Shown here: in pieces, positions 1 through 11,714 of the stretch
Numbering within the stretch: the stretch's first letter is position 1
Layout of the letters: the number at the start of each line of letters is the position of its first letter
DNA from: Armigeres subalbatus
Taxonomy: Eukaryota > Arthropoda > Insecta > Diptera > Culicidae
Length of the DNA stretch: 64,000 nt
Assembly (NCBI RefSeq): GCF_024139115.2
Contig: NC_085141.1
Location: 170,822,994-170,886,993 of the forward strand
Direction: 5' to 3'
Notes under the pieces: model-generated
The model's database searches: none
What the model was told of the DNA's origin: nothing
The model's input: only the letters and a program-made list of their open reading frames with translations
Translations under genes and position numbers: made by a program

Positions 1-1539
1 TCCAAATTTTTGGTTTCTCAACTGCTGTCTGGACCCCCGCTACGTATTGCACAGATACATCCTCTATGGAAATCTCTCACAAGGTAAATTCAGCATATCG
101 TCACTGTCGGCAGTGCTCACAGCCTCAATATCCATTTCTATTGAAAAAGGAGCGGAAAAAGGGTCTCCCGTTATTTATCATTATTTAATTGTGACAAATA
201 ATGGCACAATTGAGATTGAACGATTGAGCTAAGCTATGAAAACGGTTGCATTATCTACACCATATTTATAATGACCCGACTCTCCCCTTCGTTCCAATTT
301 ATCTCGTTGGTTTAGAAGTAGGGTCTACCTGGACCTACGGATAGCATAGGAGCAGCATGTTTATGTTTATTTCTTAGCAAATTGCATAGGCGGATTGCGG
401 CAGCTGAACGGATGAGAACATTTCGATGGCTTGGAAAAACATGACAATGCGTTGCATGGCAGCTTCAAATTTACATGTTCATCTGCAGATATTCACCAAT
501 AATCAATAATTTGTAATTATGTATTACTTTATATTTATAGTTTTTAATCATGTTTTGCATGGTTGTAATCTGACATACTTGAAACACGCCTTGGTCATTG
601 CATTTTTTTAGATGGTAGCAAAATCTGATAAAGAGTTCATTAACTTATGGATGATTCACAGAAAAAAAACAGATACCACATATGAAGCATTGATTGCCTT
701 TGTATGTAAATGTATAGTGACAAGAACACTAGCGACATCTACTGTTTTCTCCGACTATGAACAAGATGATCCGTCAAATTCGAACGGCATTGATTCAAAC
801 ATCACATATGGCGGTTTGGTCAACTGAAGATAATTTGAATGTACCAGACCAGTAAATCAGTATACAATGAAATAAACTCGAGTGTTATGTCTGTAAATAA
901 TTGTTCGGTTCAAAATAGAGTTTTCTTTCAAATCAATATTAGTAATTCATTATTGAGCTACATCGAAAAATGTGAGTAAAATATCTTTTATTTCCGCAGA
1001 ATGATTGGGAATTTCAGAAGAAATTTGAAAAAGATGACCATTTTCGAAAAAAAACCCTTTCTGTCAATCTCTGAACCAAATTGTCCAACCTGCGTACAAG
1101 TCAAAAGATGATGGAGATGATGATGGAGAAATGATGGAGCTCATAGCGATCCTGTTGTATCTACATTATCTTATATCAGAGATCCAAGATCCGACGGGTT
1201 ATGCTCTGAATATTCCAGGTGAAGGGAAAAATATAAAAAGTTTAGAAGATGATGATGATAATTTCAAAGTTCCAACCTCAAGACTATGCATTATGAATAA
1301 CTTATTGCGTATAATTTTTAAAGACATAAAAAAAGGTTGATTTTTGAACAACCTAAGCTTAAAGTGGAAGGGAACATTTTTATCAAAACTATTTAGGTAG
1401 GGTAACCGCGCCCTTAGTGGAGGTAGCACCAATAGTGGAGGTAGTGGGTTTTTTTATGGGATCTTTCATAATTTTGCACTTTATGATGGTTTCAGCTGAT
1501 GCATCGTGCTTTGAATATCATATGCGTGGGGGTGTTGGG
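1..1539. other. intergenic, no gene seen
   Basis: AT-rich DNA with only short, low-complexity open frames (longest about 77 codons). None resembles a known protein or has splice or codon signals I can defend. The last ~150 bp grade into the 5' region of the RTE element that follows, so its left edge is uncertain. Confidence 0.6.
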
Positions 1540-2276
1540 GTTTGCTCCTCTCCGGAGGTGCAAATCTTACTGAGCGTCTGTTCTCCATGTCAGAATCGAC
1601 TCACAATAGCGTCTGTTCTCCATGTTAGGGGCGGCTGATCATCGTCCGAGTGTCAACGAGGCACTCTATACTAAACTGTGCACACCATATTGCATTGTGT
1701 CAGCATCGAGAAGGCAGTCCCTTTAACGCGATGTAGGTAGCGCAACTCTGGTAAGGAAGCCTATTGAAGATTTTACAGTTACCAAGAAAGGCAAAAGTAG
1801 AGCTATCGGATTGATTCAACGGCAACATACCCGGCAACGAATAAAGGACAACGATTGGAAAATCGGATCTTGGAACGTGAGAACTTTGAACGAACCCGCA
1901 CGTGTTGGGCTCCTGGCTCGTGAGCTGCAGCAGGTCGGCGTGAGTATGACAGCAATCTAGGAAATATGGTGGCCCAGAACTGGAGAACGTGAATTCTGGG
2001 CGGTGGATCTCATCGCGAACACTTCATTCAAGTACCACATCTACTAAAGCGGCAGTGACAGAGCAGAACGAGGAGTTGGCTTCATGGTGATCGGGAAGCA
2101 GATGAAGCGTGTTATCCGGTGAAAGCCGATTAGTGACCGCATTTGCGTGTTGAGAATGAAGGGCAAAATCTTCAACTATAGCCTGATCAGCATCTATGCC
2201 CCAACGAACGATAAGCATGATGACGTGAAGGATGAGTTCTATGAGAGCCTACGGAGGTCTACGGAGAGTGCCCAAC

Positions 2277-2289
2277 ACACGATGTAAAG
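2277..2289 (+). repeat. target-site duplication, left copy
   Basis: ACACGATGTAAAG, repeated exactly at 3061-3073. The two copies bracket the nested R1 fragment and lie at the point where the RTE endonuclease frame breaks. Confidence 0.9.
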
Positions 2290-3060
2290 TTGCGAGCGCG
2301 TACCGTACCGTGTCGCACGATGCACTCTGCGTCATCACCGGTATGATGCCTATTGACATCGTTATGGGTGAAGACATAGAGTGCTTCGAAATGCGCAGCA
2401 CGAGAGGCATCCGTAGGACTGTCAGGTTGGCCTCAATGGTCAAATGGCAGCGTGCATGGGACAGTTCCACTAAGGGTAGATGGACACATAGGTTGATACC
2501 GGAGATAGGTACGTGGGTCAAAAGGCGCCATGGGGAAATCACTTTCCACCTGACCCAGGTCCTTACAGGCCATGGTTGCTTCAGACAGTACCTACACCGG
2601 TTCGGACACTCGGCCTCGCCCGACCTCGGCCTCGCAGAGAGGTCAATTTGGGGTGCACGCGGCATCATCATTCTTGATACCAGTCGTGCAGAGGGAAGCA
2701 GGCGCGAAGTCGACCCCTCCCACCTTCCGAGGACATAGGGCATGGTAAGGCCACTTGGAAAGCCGGCAATGCGCTGGCACGATACCATGGTGTTCTTCTA
2801 AAAAAGCGAGTCACGATGTTCAATGCTGCAAGGACACGCAGCTAACCTCGAGGGTGCGTTATGCACTGGCCCCCCGTTGAAGCATTACTTTCTGGTTGTA
2901 GCGAAGGGACGATGGGCTTGGCGGCAATGGAAACGGTTTAGCGGGTCGGGGATGCAGTCCAGCCTCCCTCGTTTGGAGGTGGCCCCTAACCCCGCACTCC
3001 CTGGACAACCCAGGATGTCTGTTGAGCAGATTCCCCCTCCATTGCTTAGGAAGAAAAAAA
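2290..3060 (+). mobile_element. 5'-truncated R1-clade LINE fragment
   Basis: C-terminal piece of an R1-type non-LTR element ORF2 plus 3' UTR, inserted in the RTE endonuclease. The open stretch at 2292-2738 encodes YRTVSHDALCVITGMMPIDI, then VKWQRAWDSSTKGRWTHRLI and HLTQVLTGHGCFRQYLHRFG, which is the usual post-RT region leading to the Cys/His domain of R1 elements. Downstream the frame decays into a G/C-rich 3' UTR and the copy ends in GAAGAAAAAAA. A 13-bp target duplication (2277-2289 and 3061-3073) and the missing 5' end are the marks of target-primed reverse transcription. Related sequence lies in the larger R1 remnant at 37020-39855. No function is expected. Confidence 0.88.
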
Positions 3061-3073
3061 ACACGATGTAAAG
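3061..3073 (+). repeat. target-site duplication, right copy
   Basis: ACACGATGTAAAG, directly after the A-rich tail. The RTE endonuclease reading resumes here with DVKIVIGD. Confidence 0.9.
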
Positions 3074-3320
3074 ATTGTCATCGGGGATGCAAATGCGCAG
3101 ATCGGAAGAGAAAGTTTCTTTCGCCCTGTCATTAGTATAGAAAGCCTTCATTCCGCTACCAACGATAATGATCTGCGGTTTGTAACCTTTGCTGCTGCTA
3201 GAAGGATGGCAATAAGCAGTACCTACTTCGCACGTAAGAATATCTGCAAACACACCTGGCAACATCCGAGTGGAGACACTTGCTCACAGATAGACCACGT
3301 GCTGGTCGACGGACGACATT

Positions 3321-3345
3321 TCTCGCTTAACTTTTCAAAAGGACC
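3321..3345. repeat. MITE terminus embedded in RTE endonuclease
   Basis: Twenty-five bases (beginning TCTCGCTTAACTTTTCAA, ending AAGGACC) match the terminus of the foldback MITE at 49411-49570. They replace endonuclease sequence that other RTE copies have after DGRHFS. It looks like the scar of a MITE insertion followed by deletion or excision. Confidence 0.6.
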
Positions 3346-5335
3346 AAAAACCAAAATTCAACGCTTGTCAGTTGAAGGAGTTGCTGAACAGTACCACCAG
3401 AAGCTGGACAAGCGGATAGGAGATGCCACAGGATCTGACGACGTCAACAGATTGTGGGAACATATTCACGAAGCTGTGACTACAACAGCGCAGGAAGTGT
3501 TGGGCACTGCACAGCGACGCCAACGAAATGGTTGGTTTGATGAGGAGTGCCCGCGAGTGACGGACGAAAAAATGTTGCTAGGAGTCGAATGCTAGTGGCT
3601 CGTACCCGTTCCAACAGAGAGCGGTTCAGTGCAGCAGGGCAGAAGAGAAACGAATCCACCGCAGAAAAAAAGGCAACACGAAGAGAGTGTGATAGCTGAA
3701 GCGCAGGAGAACATGGATAGAAACGATATGCGGAGGTTTTACGCAACTGTCAATGGCGCGCGGCATAAGACTGCGCCAGTGCCCGCCATGTGCAATGACC
3801 GAGAGGGGAATTTGCTGACAGACAAGACTATGGTGGCAGCCAGGTGGAAGGAGCAGTTCTAATATTTGTTGAACGGTGAAAATGAAGGTGTATTAAGGAG
3901 CAGGATGGACATAGTCGGCGACGGTCAAGCTGTGGAACCACCAACGCTGGACGAGATTAAGAAGACTCTAAACGAGCTGAAAAACAGTAAAGCTGCTGGG
4001 AAGGACGAGATCCCGGTCGAGCTCCTCAAACACGGAAGTGAGCAGCTGCATCAATCAATCCACCACATTATCCAGTAAATATGGCAGGATGACTGCCTGC
4101 CGGCTGGTTGGATTGCCTTATATGCCTAATCTATAAGAAAGGGCACAGACTACCAATTACAGAGGGATCACCCTTCTGAACTCGGCGTATAAAATCCTAT
4201 CGCGTATCCTGTTTAACAGATTGAGACCACTTGGTGAGTCCTTCGTCGGCGAATACCAGGCAGGTTTTTGTGAGGGCCGATCAACGACGGATCGGATGTT
4301 CAGCCTGCGGATGATCCTTGAAAAATTCCGGGAGTACAACTTGCAGACTCACCATTCACCATCTGTTCATTGATTTCAAAGCAGCGTACGATTCAGTGAA
4401 GAGAAATGAGCTGTGGCAGATAATGTCCGAACATGGTTTTCCAGCGAAACTGATCAGACTGATACGTGCAACGCTGGATGGCTCGAAATCAAGTATTCGG
4501 ATTGCAGACGTAGTGTCAACCTCGTTTGTGACCTTAGACTGATTGAATCAAGGTGATGCACTTTAGAATTTATTGTTCAACACTGCACTCGAAGGCGCTA
4601 TTAGGAGATCTGGCGTGCAGAGGAACGGCACTATCATCACACGGTCGCATATGCTCCAGGGTTTTTCGGACGACATCGACTTTATTGGAATCGATCGCAG
4701 AGCAGTAGTGGAGGCCTTTGTCCCACTGAAGAGGGAGATGGGGAGGATAGGCCTAATCATCAACTCTACCAAGACAATGGTACATGGTGGCAGGTAGAGA
4801 TAGGGGAAGACCAAGTGGTGTTGGTGCAGAGGTAATGCTTGATGGGGATGTGTTTGAAGTTGTTGAAGAATTTGTTTACCTTGGAACGCTTGTGACATGT
4901 GACAATGACGTTTTCCGTGAAGTGAAAAGACGTATTGTTGCTGCGAACAGGGCCTTTTACGGATTACGTAATCAGCTTAGGCCCCGCAACATGCAGACGG
5001 AAAGGAAATTTGCTCTATACAAAACTCTGATTCTACCAGTGGCCCTTTATGGACATGAAGCATGGACATTAAAAGAGGCGAACCGGAGAGCTTTTGGGGT
5101 TTTCGAGCGAAAGGTGCTGCGTACAATACTTGGATGGAAACTAGAAAATGGTGAGTAACGCAGATGCATGAATCATGAGCTGTATCAAGTATACAAGAAA
5201 ATATTGTGAATCGTATAAAATACGGCAGACTTCAGTGGGCTGGTCACTTAGTGCGAATGTCGAAAGAAAGAATAGCGAAAACAATATTCAACCGAGAACC
5301 AGATAGGGGCCGGCGAACAAGTAGAAACCGAACAA

Positions 5336-7780
5336 GTAGAAAAAGAGATATTTTTCATTAACAAATATCTGACGAGGATACAACGAGGTACAAATTAAAC
5401 CACTTGTAATAGAAAGCTTTGAAGCTTATTTTTTGAATGTGCATTGATTTGGCTGCCACCAAATATACTATATAATATAATATATTTGCTGCCACTTTTT
5501 GCAACTTTGCGAGATTTTTTGGTGTGAAAAATGTGTAATTTTGTTCGTAAATCTTGAATTTCCTTCTATAGATTCAAATTATTGTTATGATTTCTTAGTT
5601 GAATGCTGTATTTTGAGGTGCTGAATAAGTTTCTAGAACATTGTTGACCTCAGAAAATGCGCCCATGCAAAGTTATTCATTTTATACCAGTTTTCATAAC
5701 GCTAAATGACCTATTATCTAAAATTGAGTCATACCTTGTTCGTTTCAATAAATAAATTATTTCTGACAACTTACCCAAAGACGCCATTTTGTTTCAACAA
5801 ATTTTTAAAAAAATAAAATTTCTATCTCACTTTTTGGTGAATTAATCAAAAATAAAATTTTCTCAAATGATGTATGCAACATGCTTGCTGAACACACGTT
5901 TTTCGGGATTTTAACCAGAGTACCCATTAGTGGTGCAAGCAATATATGGTAGTTCATGTTCATGGGGTGACGTTACGGAAAACAACAGCGATTTCAATTT
6001 TATGTTGTTCTTCAGTGGCCCACTATTTACTTTTCAACTTCTTTACGATTTCAAACTTGTCGCACGCTTGCAATAACTTTTGATTCCATTCTTCATCATG
6101 CTTTGATTTGGATGAAGAATTCCTCAAAATTGCTGGGTAGGGATTCTCCAGCAATCATCAAAATACTATTCCCCAGCATTCATTGAGTAGTAGTTCCCAA
6201 GAACTCGAATTAATAATTCCTCTGAATTCATGTAGGTCGAGTTCCGCATTTTACATCTGGAGGTGGAATATCCCAGAACTCTTGGAAAATTGATTCTTCA
6301 GAGGTAATTTTCAAGAAATGCTGGGCAGTGTTGAAAATGTTATTTTGTGTCATTAGACTAATTTGAATAAACATTTTTTTTTAGGAATCATTATTCATTC
6401 AGAATTTATGATGAATTTGTAACGCCCAAAGGATCCTTTACATTGTACAATGTGGGACATGAGAGCGAAATAATAAAAATGTCACGAATTGTCATGACAT
6501 TAAATGATGAGAATTCTCCGGCGGCGTGGAATAAAAATTACAGCGGAGAGTCAGTGTTGGGAAAAACTCAAAATCTTAAACCTCATGGACGATTCAAATC
6601 AAGCACCACTAGATGCATGTCGACTTTTCCTCAAAAAAAAAAATCATGCAAAATTTGACTTATCCGTTTGTATTCTCTTCCTTGCAATTGATTTATGATT
6701 TTTCAATAATATCTTTGAAACCAACTTTAAAAAAATATTAAGGAAGCTTTGAGACGTGTGAATGGAGTGAATGACAATTTTGAGCGTTACAATGATCTTG
6801 GCTGTTTTTTCATTATTAAGGTTAATTGATAACTACTATGCGTTAAATTGCAAGATTAGTTACCTTGTGAAGTCCACAAAGTCATTTTTAGCACATTAAA
6901 ATCTATTCACACAAAGATTAGCAAAACATAAATTATAATAATGTTATTCATAATATTGTGTAAGGAACCATACAAACATGAAGGCGTTCTCTAGCTGAAC
7001 TTCATCCGACTTCCACGGTCTATCCGATGACCAAACCCACACACATTCCTCTGAAACCGCACGCTTGAAATTACGAAATTATGGTTCTTTATTTGAAATT
7101 CCACTTTACTATCTACCGCCAACTATCTCGGAACATCATTATTGCGTTGTATAGAAAATGAGTAAAAACGAATCGAAAATAGAGAAACACATTAACTCTC
7201 TCGTCTGCTCGGGATCGTCGCTACATAAATGGACCACACTCAACTCAAGCCTAGGGGTGGTCGGCTCGAGGATGGACGGCAGTCGCGAGGGAGTTACTAA
7301 TGTGAAATAGAATCTTTCTTCACCATTGTAGAGAAGATTATTATAAAATGAAATTCCACACAAAACGAAAAAAAAGAACGGGTTCATTTCACCGTTCGAC
7401 GTAAGTTGCTTGCTTTCTGCTGCCTCCGCCAGGAGAACCTTTATAGGAACGAGATAGCACGAGAATAATGAACTTACACATTGACTCGCTTCTCCATCGT
7501 GTTTCATGGTTTCTATGCTCTTAATTGTACAATTCGCTGCCAGAGGGGTGAAGTACAAACAAGTATTAGTGCTTATATGCTCCACCTTTTTATCTTTTTT
7601 TAATTGGTGGGCGGAGCTTTTATGCACATTGCGTTTCCATGATTTTCTCTGTGCTACCACTACACGGAAACAATGGACGAGAACGTGTTTTACACATTGC
7701 ATGGGTGATCTCACTCACACTATTTTGGTTCTAGTGGGATTTGACGGAAAAGCCATCTTTCCGGAGGCTATGGAACACAG
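5336..7780. other. upstream region of HGTX, no gene seen
   Basis: AT-rich, with several short frames but no recognisable protein. 7190-7300 is noticeably more GC-rich than its surroundings and could be promoter-proximal, but I see no convincing core promoter motif. Confidence 0.5.
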
Positions 7781-8371
7781 TAAGAATTGAACATAGGGCA
7801 AGTACGCGGCTCTTTTGCGTTCTGTGTGTTCACGGATTTGATTGCGGAGAGTCGGGCTCGAGCTATCGGCGAGAGAAGAAAGCATAATTGACGACGATTA
7901 TTGTGTGTTGTCGCGATTAAATGCGTGTTGATACGGAATCCTCCGCCCGGAACAAGTGTATGAGTGAGAGGGACGTATATTTAGTGCAAGCATAGTTTAC
8001 TGGAGTATTGAACGACGATATGACAAAAGCGCAACAATAGCACCAAAAGTCATTTGAAATCAATTCCCGGTGCGTTGGTGAATTGGATCGGATTTCTTTT
8101 GAAATCATTCGTTTACGTTAGGCCTAATCGAGCGGACGCGCGTTTCCGGTGGATAATAGAGAATAAACACGTTGATAAAATTGATTGGGGATTAGTGTGA
8201 CACGCGATTATCGAAATCGATTTGAGGTGATTACTTAAATTAATTTTGTGAATTGGGAGAAATCAACAGTAAGCGTATTGCGCTAATCAACCATAATAAT
8301 TTACGAATTTGTGCAACTGCATAAAAATTAAGTGAATACTGAAAACATACAAAGAAGCAAATTTAAAGTGA
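7781..8371 (+). other. HGTX: probable 5' UTR / first-exon leader of HGTX
   Basis: This stretch runs without an obvious splice acceptor into the HGTX open frame. Three upstream ATGs occur (7921, 7960 and one near 8020) and all give short frames; an in-frame stop (TGA at 8369-8371) precedes the coding frame. No transcription start can be placed from sequence alone. Assignment as a leader is inference from position. Confidence 0.45.
7921..7995 (+). other. candidate upstream ORF in HGTX leader
   Basis: ATG-initiated 24-codon frame (MRVDTESSARNK...) ending in TAG, about 450 bp before the first candidate start of HGTX. If transcribed, it could influence initiation downstream. Whether it lies in the mRNA is unknown. 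Confidence 0.3.
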
Positions 8372-9500
8372 AAACTGAAGAAAGTGTGTTATCAATTATC
8401 GCGCAGAAGTATTTTTGAAAGTGTTTCAACGTGGCGTAAATCGGTCAATCTGGGTAGTCACTACTTGACGGAGTTGGGCAGTGAAAGCCCAAAATCGGGA
8501 CCACTGGCAGTGCCGACGAGCTACGGTGGGGTTAACCCTCAACAATCTCTGGCAGGATTTTCTCGCCTGGATTGTTCCCCAAACTCTTTCAACCTGGCAG
8601 CATTCAGATCACCTGGTTTACTCGGGACGCATGGATTTAATTTTAGTAATAACTTTGGCTTCCGAGACCCATCTGTGTATGATCCCGCAAACGTGCCTCC
8701 GACACCCTTACAACAACATGTGCCGCAGGCAAATGGAACTAACCTGCTGAATCTCACACAGGGTTTCCGAGGAACTGGCGATGGAAGTCCTGTGAATCTA
8801 TACCTCGGTAGTTCAAGTCCATCGAGAGATACGAATTTGGACACTTATGGATACCAGAAAAAAGATTATCCAGACAGCCAAGACAACATCAGTTTTAACG
8901 ATCAGAACAAGGATGATGAAGTGAATGTACTGAGTCGGGAAAATAGTCCAAACGGAAGGGTAAACTACAATTCCGATAGTTCAGACCTTCGAGAGAAGCG
9001 CCTGGGTACCTGCAGTCCCGTTGAAAGCAATCGATCTTATTCTAGTCAAAACAAAGACGATCTTACTGGTTACCACAGTCCACATAACGATAGTGTAGGA
9101 TCGCGGAGTCCGGAAAACCTAACCCACGTAGCAGCGAGCAATCCTTCCATTACTCAAATCAACGGATCGTACGCTACAAGTAACAACAACGGAGTCACGT
9201 TGACAAACAACAATAACTTAATTAACAACAACCACCTGAAAGGGAAATCCCACACGATATCGGACATGCTGGACCACAAGCTGCAGATGAGTTTTCTCGG
9301 TCCGCCGCTTGCTGCGCTGCATTCGATGACGGAAATGAAGGTCCAGGGAGGTAGTCCGGTGCAAGCCACGTCACCCCAAACTCAGGTGCACCAAACGGGA
9401 TTGGCCGTAGGCGGCGGTGGTGCTCCTAATCCGCACGGTATCGATAACATTTTGTCCAGGCCACCGCCGGTGACCACTGCCCAGCTGAATGCCTTAGGAG
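8372..9500 (+). CDS. HGTX: HGTX (Nkx6-class homeobox protein), N-terminal exon
   Basis: N-terminal half of an Nkx6-type homeodomain transcription factor, a nuclear repressor that acts in motor-neuron and neural patterning in insects and vertebrates. The frame is open from 8372 to the splice donor AG|GTGAGT at 9500/9501 (phase 1). Diagnostic blocks are FLGPPLAALHSMTEMK (9293-9340) and PHGIDNILSRP (9431-9463). The second is the TN/eh1-like motif that recruits Groucho in Nkx6 proteins. A further eh1-like sequence, HTISDMLD, lies just upstream. The rest is Ser/Pro/Asn-rich and looks coding (GSESPKSGPLAVP, SFNLAAFRSPGLLGT, runs of Asn). There is no in-frame ATG before 9266. Candidate starts are CTG at 8450 (A at -3, G at +4), CTG at 8375, or ATG at 9266; an upstream exon is also possible. 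Identity is secure; the start is not. Confidence 0.92.
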
Positions 9501-9506
9501 GTGAGT
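9501..9506 (+). other. HGTX: HGTX splice donor
   Basis: GTGAGT after GGAG. Splitting a Gly codon here (phase 1) joins in frame to the acceptor at 23020/23021, giving NALGGGMPRFS. Confidence 0.85.
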
Positions 9507-9992
9507 GGATTTTATCTTCGCGGTTGTGTGTTATGCTTAATTGAGTCATTTATGCAGTTTCAAAATGCTTTTCACAATTGCATGATCGTATGGTTGACAT
9601 TATGTTTGTCTACAAGACTACGCCTAGTTCTTAAAACTATAATGTTATTGCAGTAATACTAGAAATGGTTACAGTGTGATTCATCATTATTAAAGTGCAT
9701 ATAACAACGATTGTAACATTGCATCATTAATTGGAATAATTGTTTGTAGTTAAAAAATTTCGGTAATTATTTTAATATTAGCTCTAGTTATGGTAGCTTT
9801 GATCGCATGATTGTTTTGTGTTAGGAAAACATCGAAAATGCTCTGCTATATGAGTGTTATCGTTATTGTTATGCGCTCATAAGAAGCGAATCAATAAAAG
9901 GTGCCTCAAACCCAAATTTTCAAAAAAACATTTTTCTGAGGCACTACATATTTGAAAATATTGTACTATTGTACATTTATCAAAAAATATAC

Positions 9993-10108
9993 AAATGCAA
10001 AAATGATAACTTGGCCTAAAAAACTCGTAGGTAATTGCTGTGGAAGTGCTGAATGCGAGGCGGCAATGTTCCAGTCGGGGATGTAATGTCAATTAGAAGA
10101 AGAAAAAG
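9993..10108 (+). mobile_element. Feilai-like SINE, 5'-truncated
   Basis: Only the tRNA-unrelated 3' half is present. It shares AAAAATGATAACTTGGC, CTGTGGAAGTGCTGAATG and GGCGGCAATG with the fuller copies at 11429-11714 and 38830-39117, and ends in an AGAAGAAG-type tail. Confidence 0.75.
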
Positions 10109-10433
10109 TATGCCGCGTTCACAAACAGATTTAATTAGGTTCTTTTTTGGTCGGGGTCCTACTAAATTTGACCAAAAGCCAAAAAACATCAGTTTTTTCG
10201 AAAGAGTTCACTTGTAGCTCTTGTTAGCATTGGCATCAGTATTGTGCGATTCGCACAAATTCGAAGATGATACAAGCCTAGTCTATTGAGAGTTGCATCA
10301 CTTCCGTCCAGTGTTACATGTAACGTTACGTTATGTAATATTTTCATACATTTTGCGTGAGATAGTGAGAGTGAGAAAACTTTGATGTTGGTCCAGAACG
10401 TTTATGTTTAAATCACCTACGAAAGAAAGTAGC

Positions 10434-10600
10434 TGGAGATCCCCCAGTGCCGAATATTTAAGCCATATAACAAAAAACTAGCAAGTCCTTTGGTTTATGT
10501 CTACTGGTATACCATACACCAAATATGATTAATAATAATTTAAACCATATTTCAGTCGTTGAATACATTTTTCGACGATGTATTTTGATCACGGCATAAA
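10434..10600 (+). mobile_element. partial copy of the 33066-33934 TA element
   Basis: Starts GGAGATCCCCCAGTGCCG and follows the left part of the element at 33066 (ATAAGCCAT..., TACTGGTATACCATA..., GATGTATTTTGATCACG). The right terminus was not found, so it is a truncated copy. Confidence 0.6.
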
Positions 10601-10727
10601 ATATCCACCTTCACAAAGCAACTTCGGCCCGAATTTTGACAATCGTCGCATTCTGTGTGAATTTATGAGAGGCTTTTTTGCCCCGTGGGTGCGTTTTGCA
10701 CTATTTCCCCTAATCTGTCACATATAT

Positions 10728-10920
10728 TCCCCATATACACGGTCAAGCATGTTCGTCAAACATTGACTCCGCCCCAGGAAATTAGACAAGTTAGTGCAAC
10801 ATTTGACCGTGTGTAGCACTGTTTGACAAACTAAGTTGGTTAACTCGGTTTGTTAAACGACTCTACATACGGGGCATAGTCAATGTTGACTAACATGCTT
10901 GACCCGTGAGTATGGGAGGT
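10728..10920. mobile_element. foldback MITE
   Basis: Inverted termini of about 45 bp with indels: left TCAAGCATGTTCGTCAAAC, right (reverse complement) TCAAGCATGTTAGTCAAC, both continuing into ATTGACT..GCCCC. Short, non-coding interior. Exact ends and target duplication not resolved. Confidence 0.65.
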
Positions 10921-11415
10921 TAGATTTCCATGATACAATTAGAGGCGGAAATTGATTTGGATACGGATACGGAATGTATGTCCTATTGTTACGGTAGTGG
11001 TAAAACAGTCCACTCGGAGTATAATAGCATTGAGAATCTTTACGTATCGCTACAACTTTTGAAATTTTCCACTATAATGCATCTATCAATCTAAAATGCT
11101 CTTTTAATCTTTTGAATGCTATTTTTTCTGATAAAATTTAATTATGTACAAGAATTATGTACCGCAACGGTATGCCAAAAGGAGAGTATTATTTGATTTT
11201 GATGTACTTCGTTTTTTTTCTCCGCGGAAAGTTACCATTCATCATAAGATTGCAGCTAATGAAGATCGTAAATTTTTTTGCTTAGGGATTTTAAAGAAAT
11301 CTTGTTTTAAAGTTTGCGAAGTGGCCCATAAGCCTTTTTTATCATTATTGATGATATATTTATAAATAATTTAGTTTCACAAAAATAAATTTTTACACCC
11401 CATCGCGGCAGTTAC

Positions 11416-11428
11416 GTCAACGCCAAAT
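11416..11428. repeat. SINE target-site duplication, left
   Basis: GTCAACGCCAAAT, exactly repeated at 11715-11727 around the Feilai-like SINE. Confidence 0.85.
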
Positions 11429-11714
11429 CTTCTTCTTCATTGGAATTATTATTAGTGGGGGACTGGGACATTGCCGTCTTGCAGCTTAGTGTTCATTAAG
11501 CACTTCCATAGTTATTAACTACGAGGTTTCTAAGCTAAGTTACCATTTTTGCATTCGAATATCATGAGGCTGATACGATGATACTTTTATGCCCAGGGAA
11601 GTCGAGCTAATTTCCAAACAGAAAATTGTCTAGACCGGGACCGGGAATCGAACCCAGCCACCCTCAGCATGGTCTTGCTTTGTAGCCGCGCATCTTACCG
11701 CACGGCTAAGGAGG
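11429..11714 (-). mobile_element. Feilai-like tRNA-derived SINE, full length
   Basis: On the minus strand this 286-bp element has a tRNA-like head with an A box region (TAGCCGTGCGGTAA, complement of 11695-11708) and a B box (GGTTCGATTCCC, within 11641-11655). A tRNA-unrelated body follows and ends in (GAA)n. This matches the Feilai family described from Aedes; the family name rests on recall of its architecture. The 13-bp target duplication shows a complete retroposed copy. It would depend on LINE machinery for movement. Confidence 0.85.

Larger units (their letters stand above)
1540..5335 (+). mobile_element. decayed RTE-clade LINE, interrupted
   Basis: Remnant of a single-ORF RTE non-LTR retrotransposon. 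The apurinic-like endonuclease starts near 1850 (DNWKIGSWNVRTLN), continues to about 2276, and resumes after a nested R1 insertion at 3074 (DVKIVIGDANAQIGRE, then QIDHVLVDGRHFS). The reverse transcriptase follows in several frames: NYRGITLLNSAYKILS near 4150, HHLFIDFKAAYDSVKRNELW near 4350, and the catalytic box as FSDDID near 4665, where FADD is usual. The C-terminal region (VYLGTLVTCDND, VALYGHEAWTLKEANRR, FERKVLRTILG) runs to about 5335 and lacks the end of the ORF. Many stops and frameshifts make it non-functional. It is only distantly similar to the RTE family at 12698-15880. The left edge, near 1540, is an estimate; the right edge is where similarity stops. Confidence 0.85.

Noticed and set aside
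8631..8750. ATG at 8631 as the HGTX start
   Set aside because: It lies in a different frame from the Nkx6 motifs and stops at 8750.
9501..9544. Continuation of the HGTX frame past 9500 to a stop at 9544
   Set aside because: AG|GTGAGT at 9500/9501 is a strong donor that joins in frame to 23021, and the extra residues do not resemble Nkx6.
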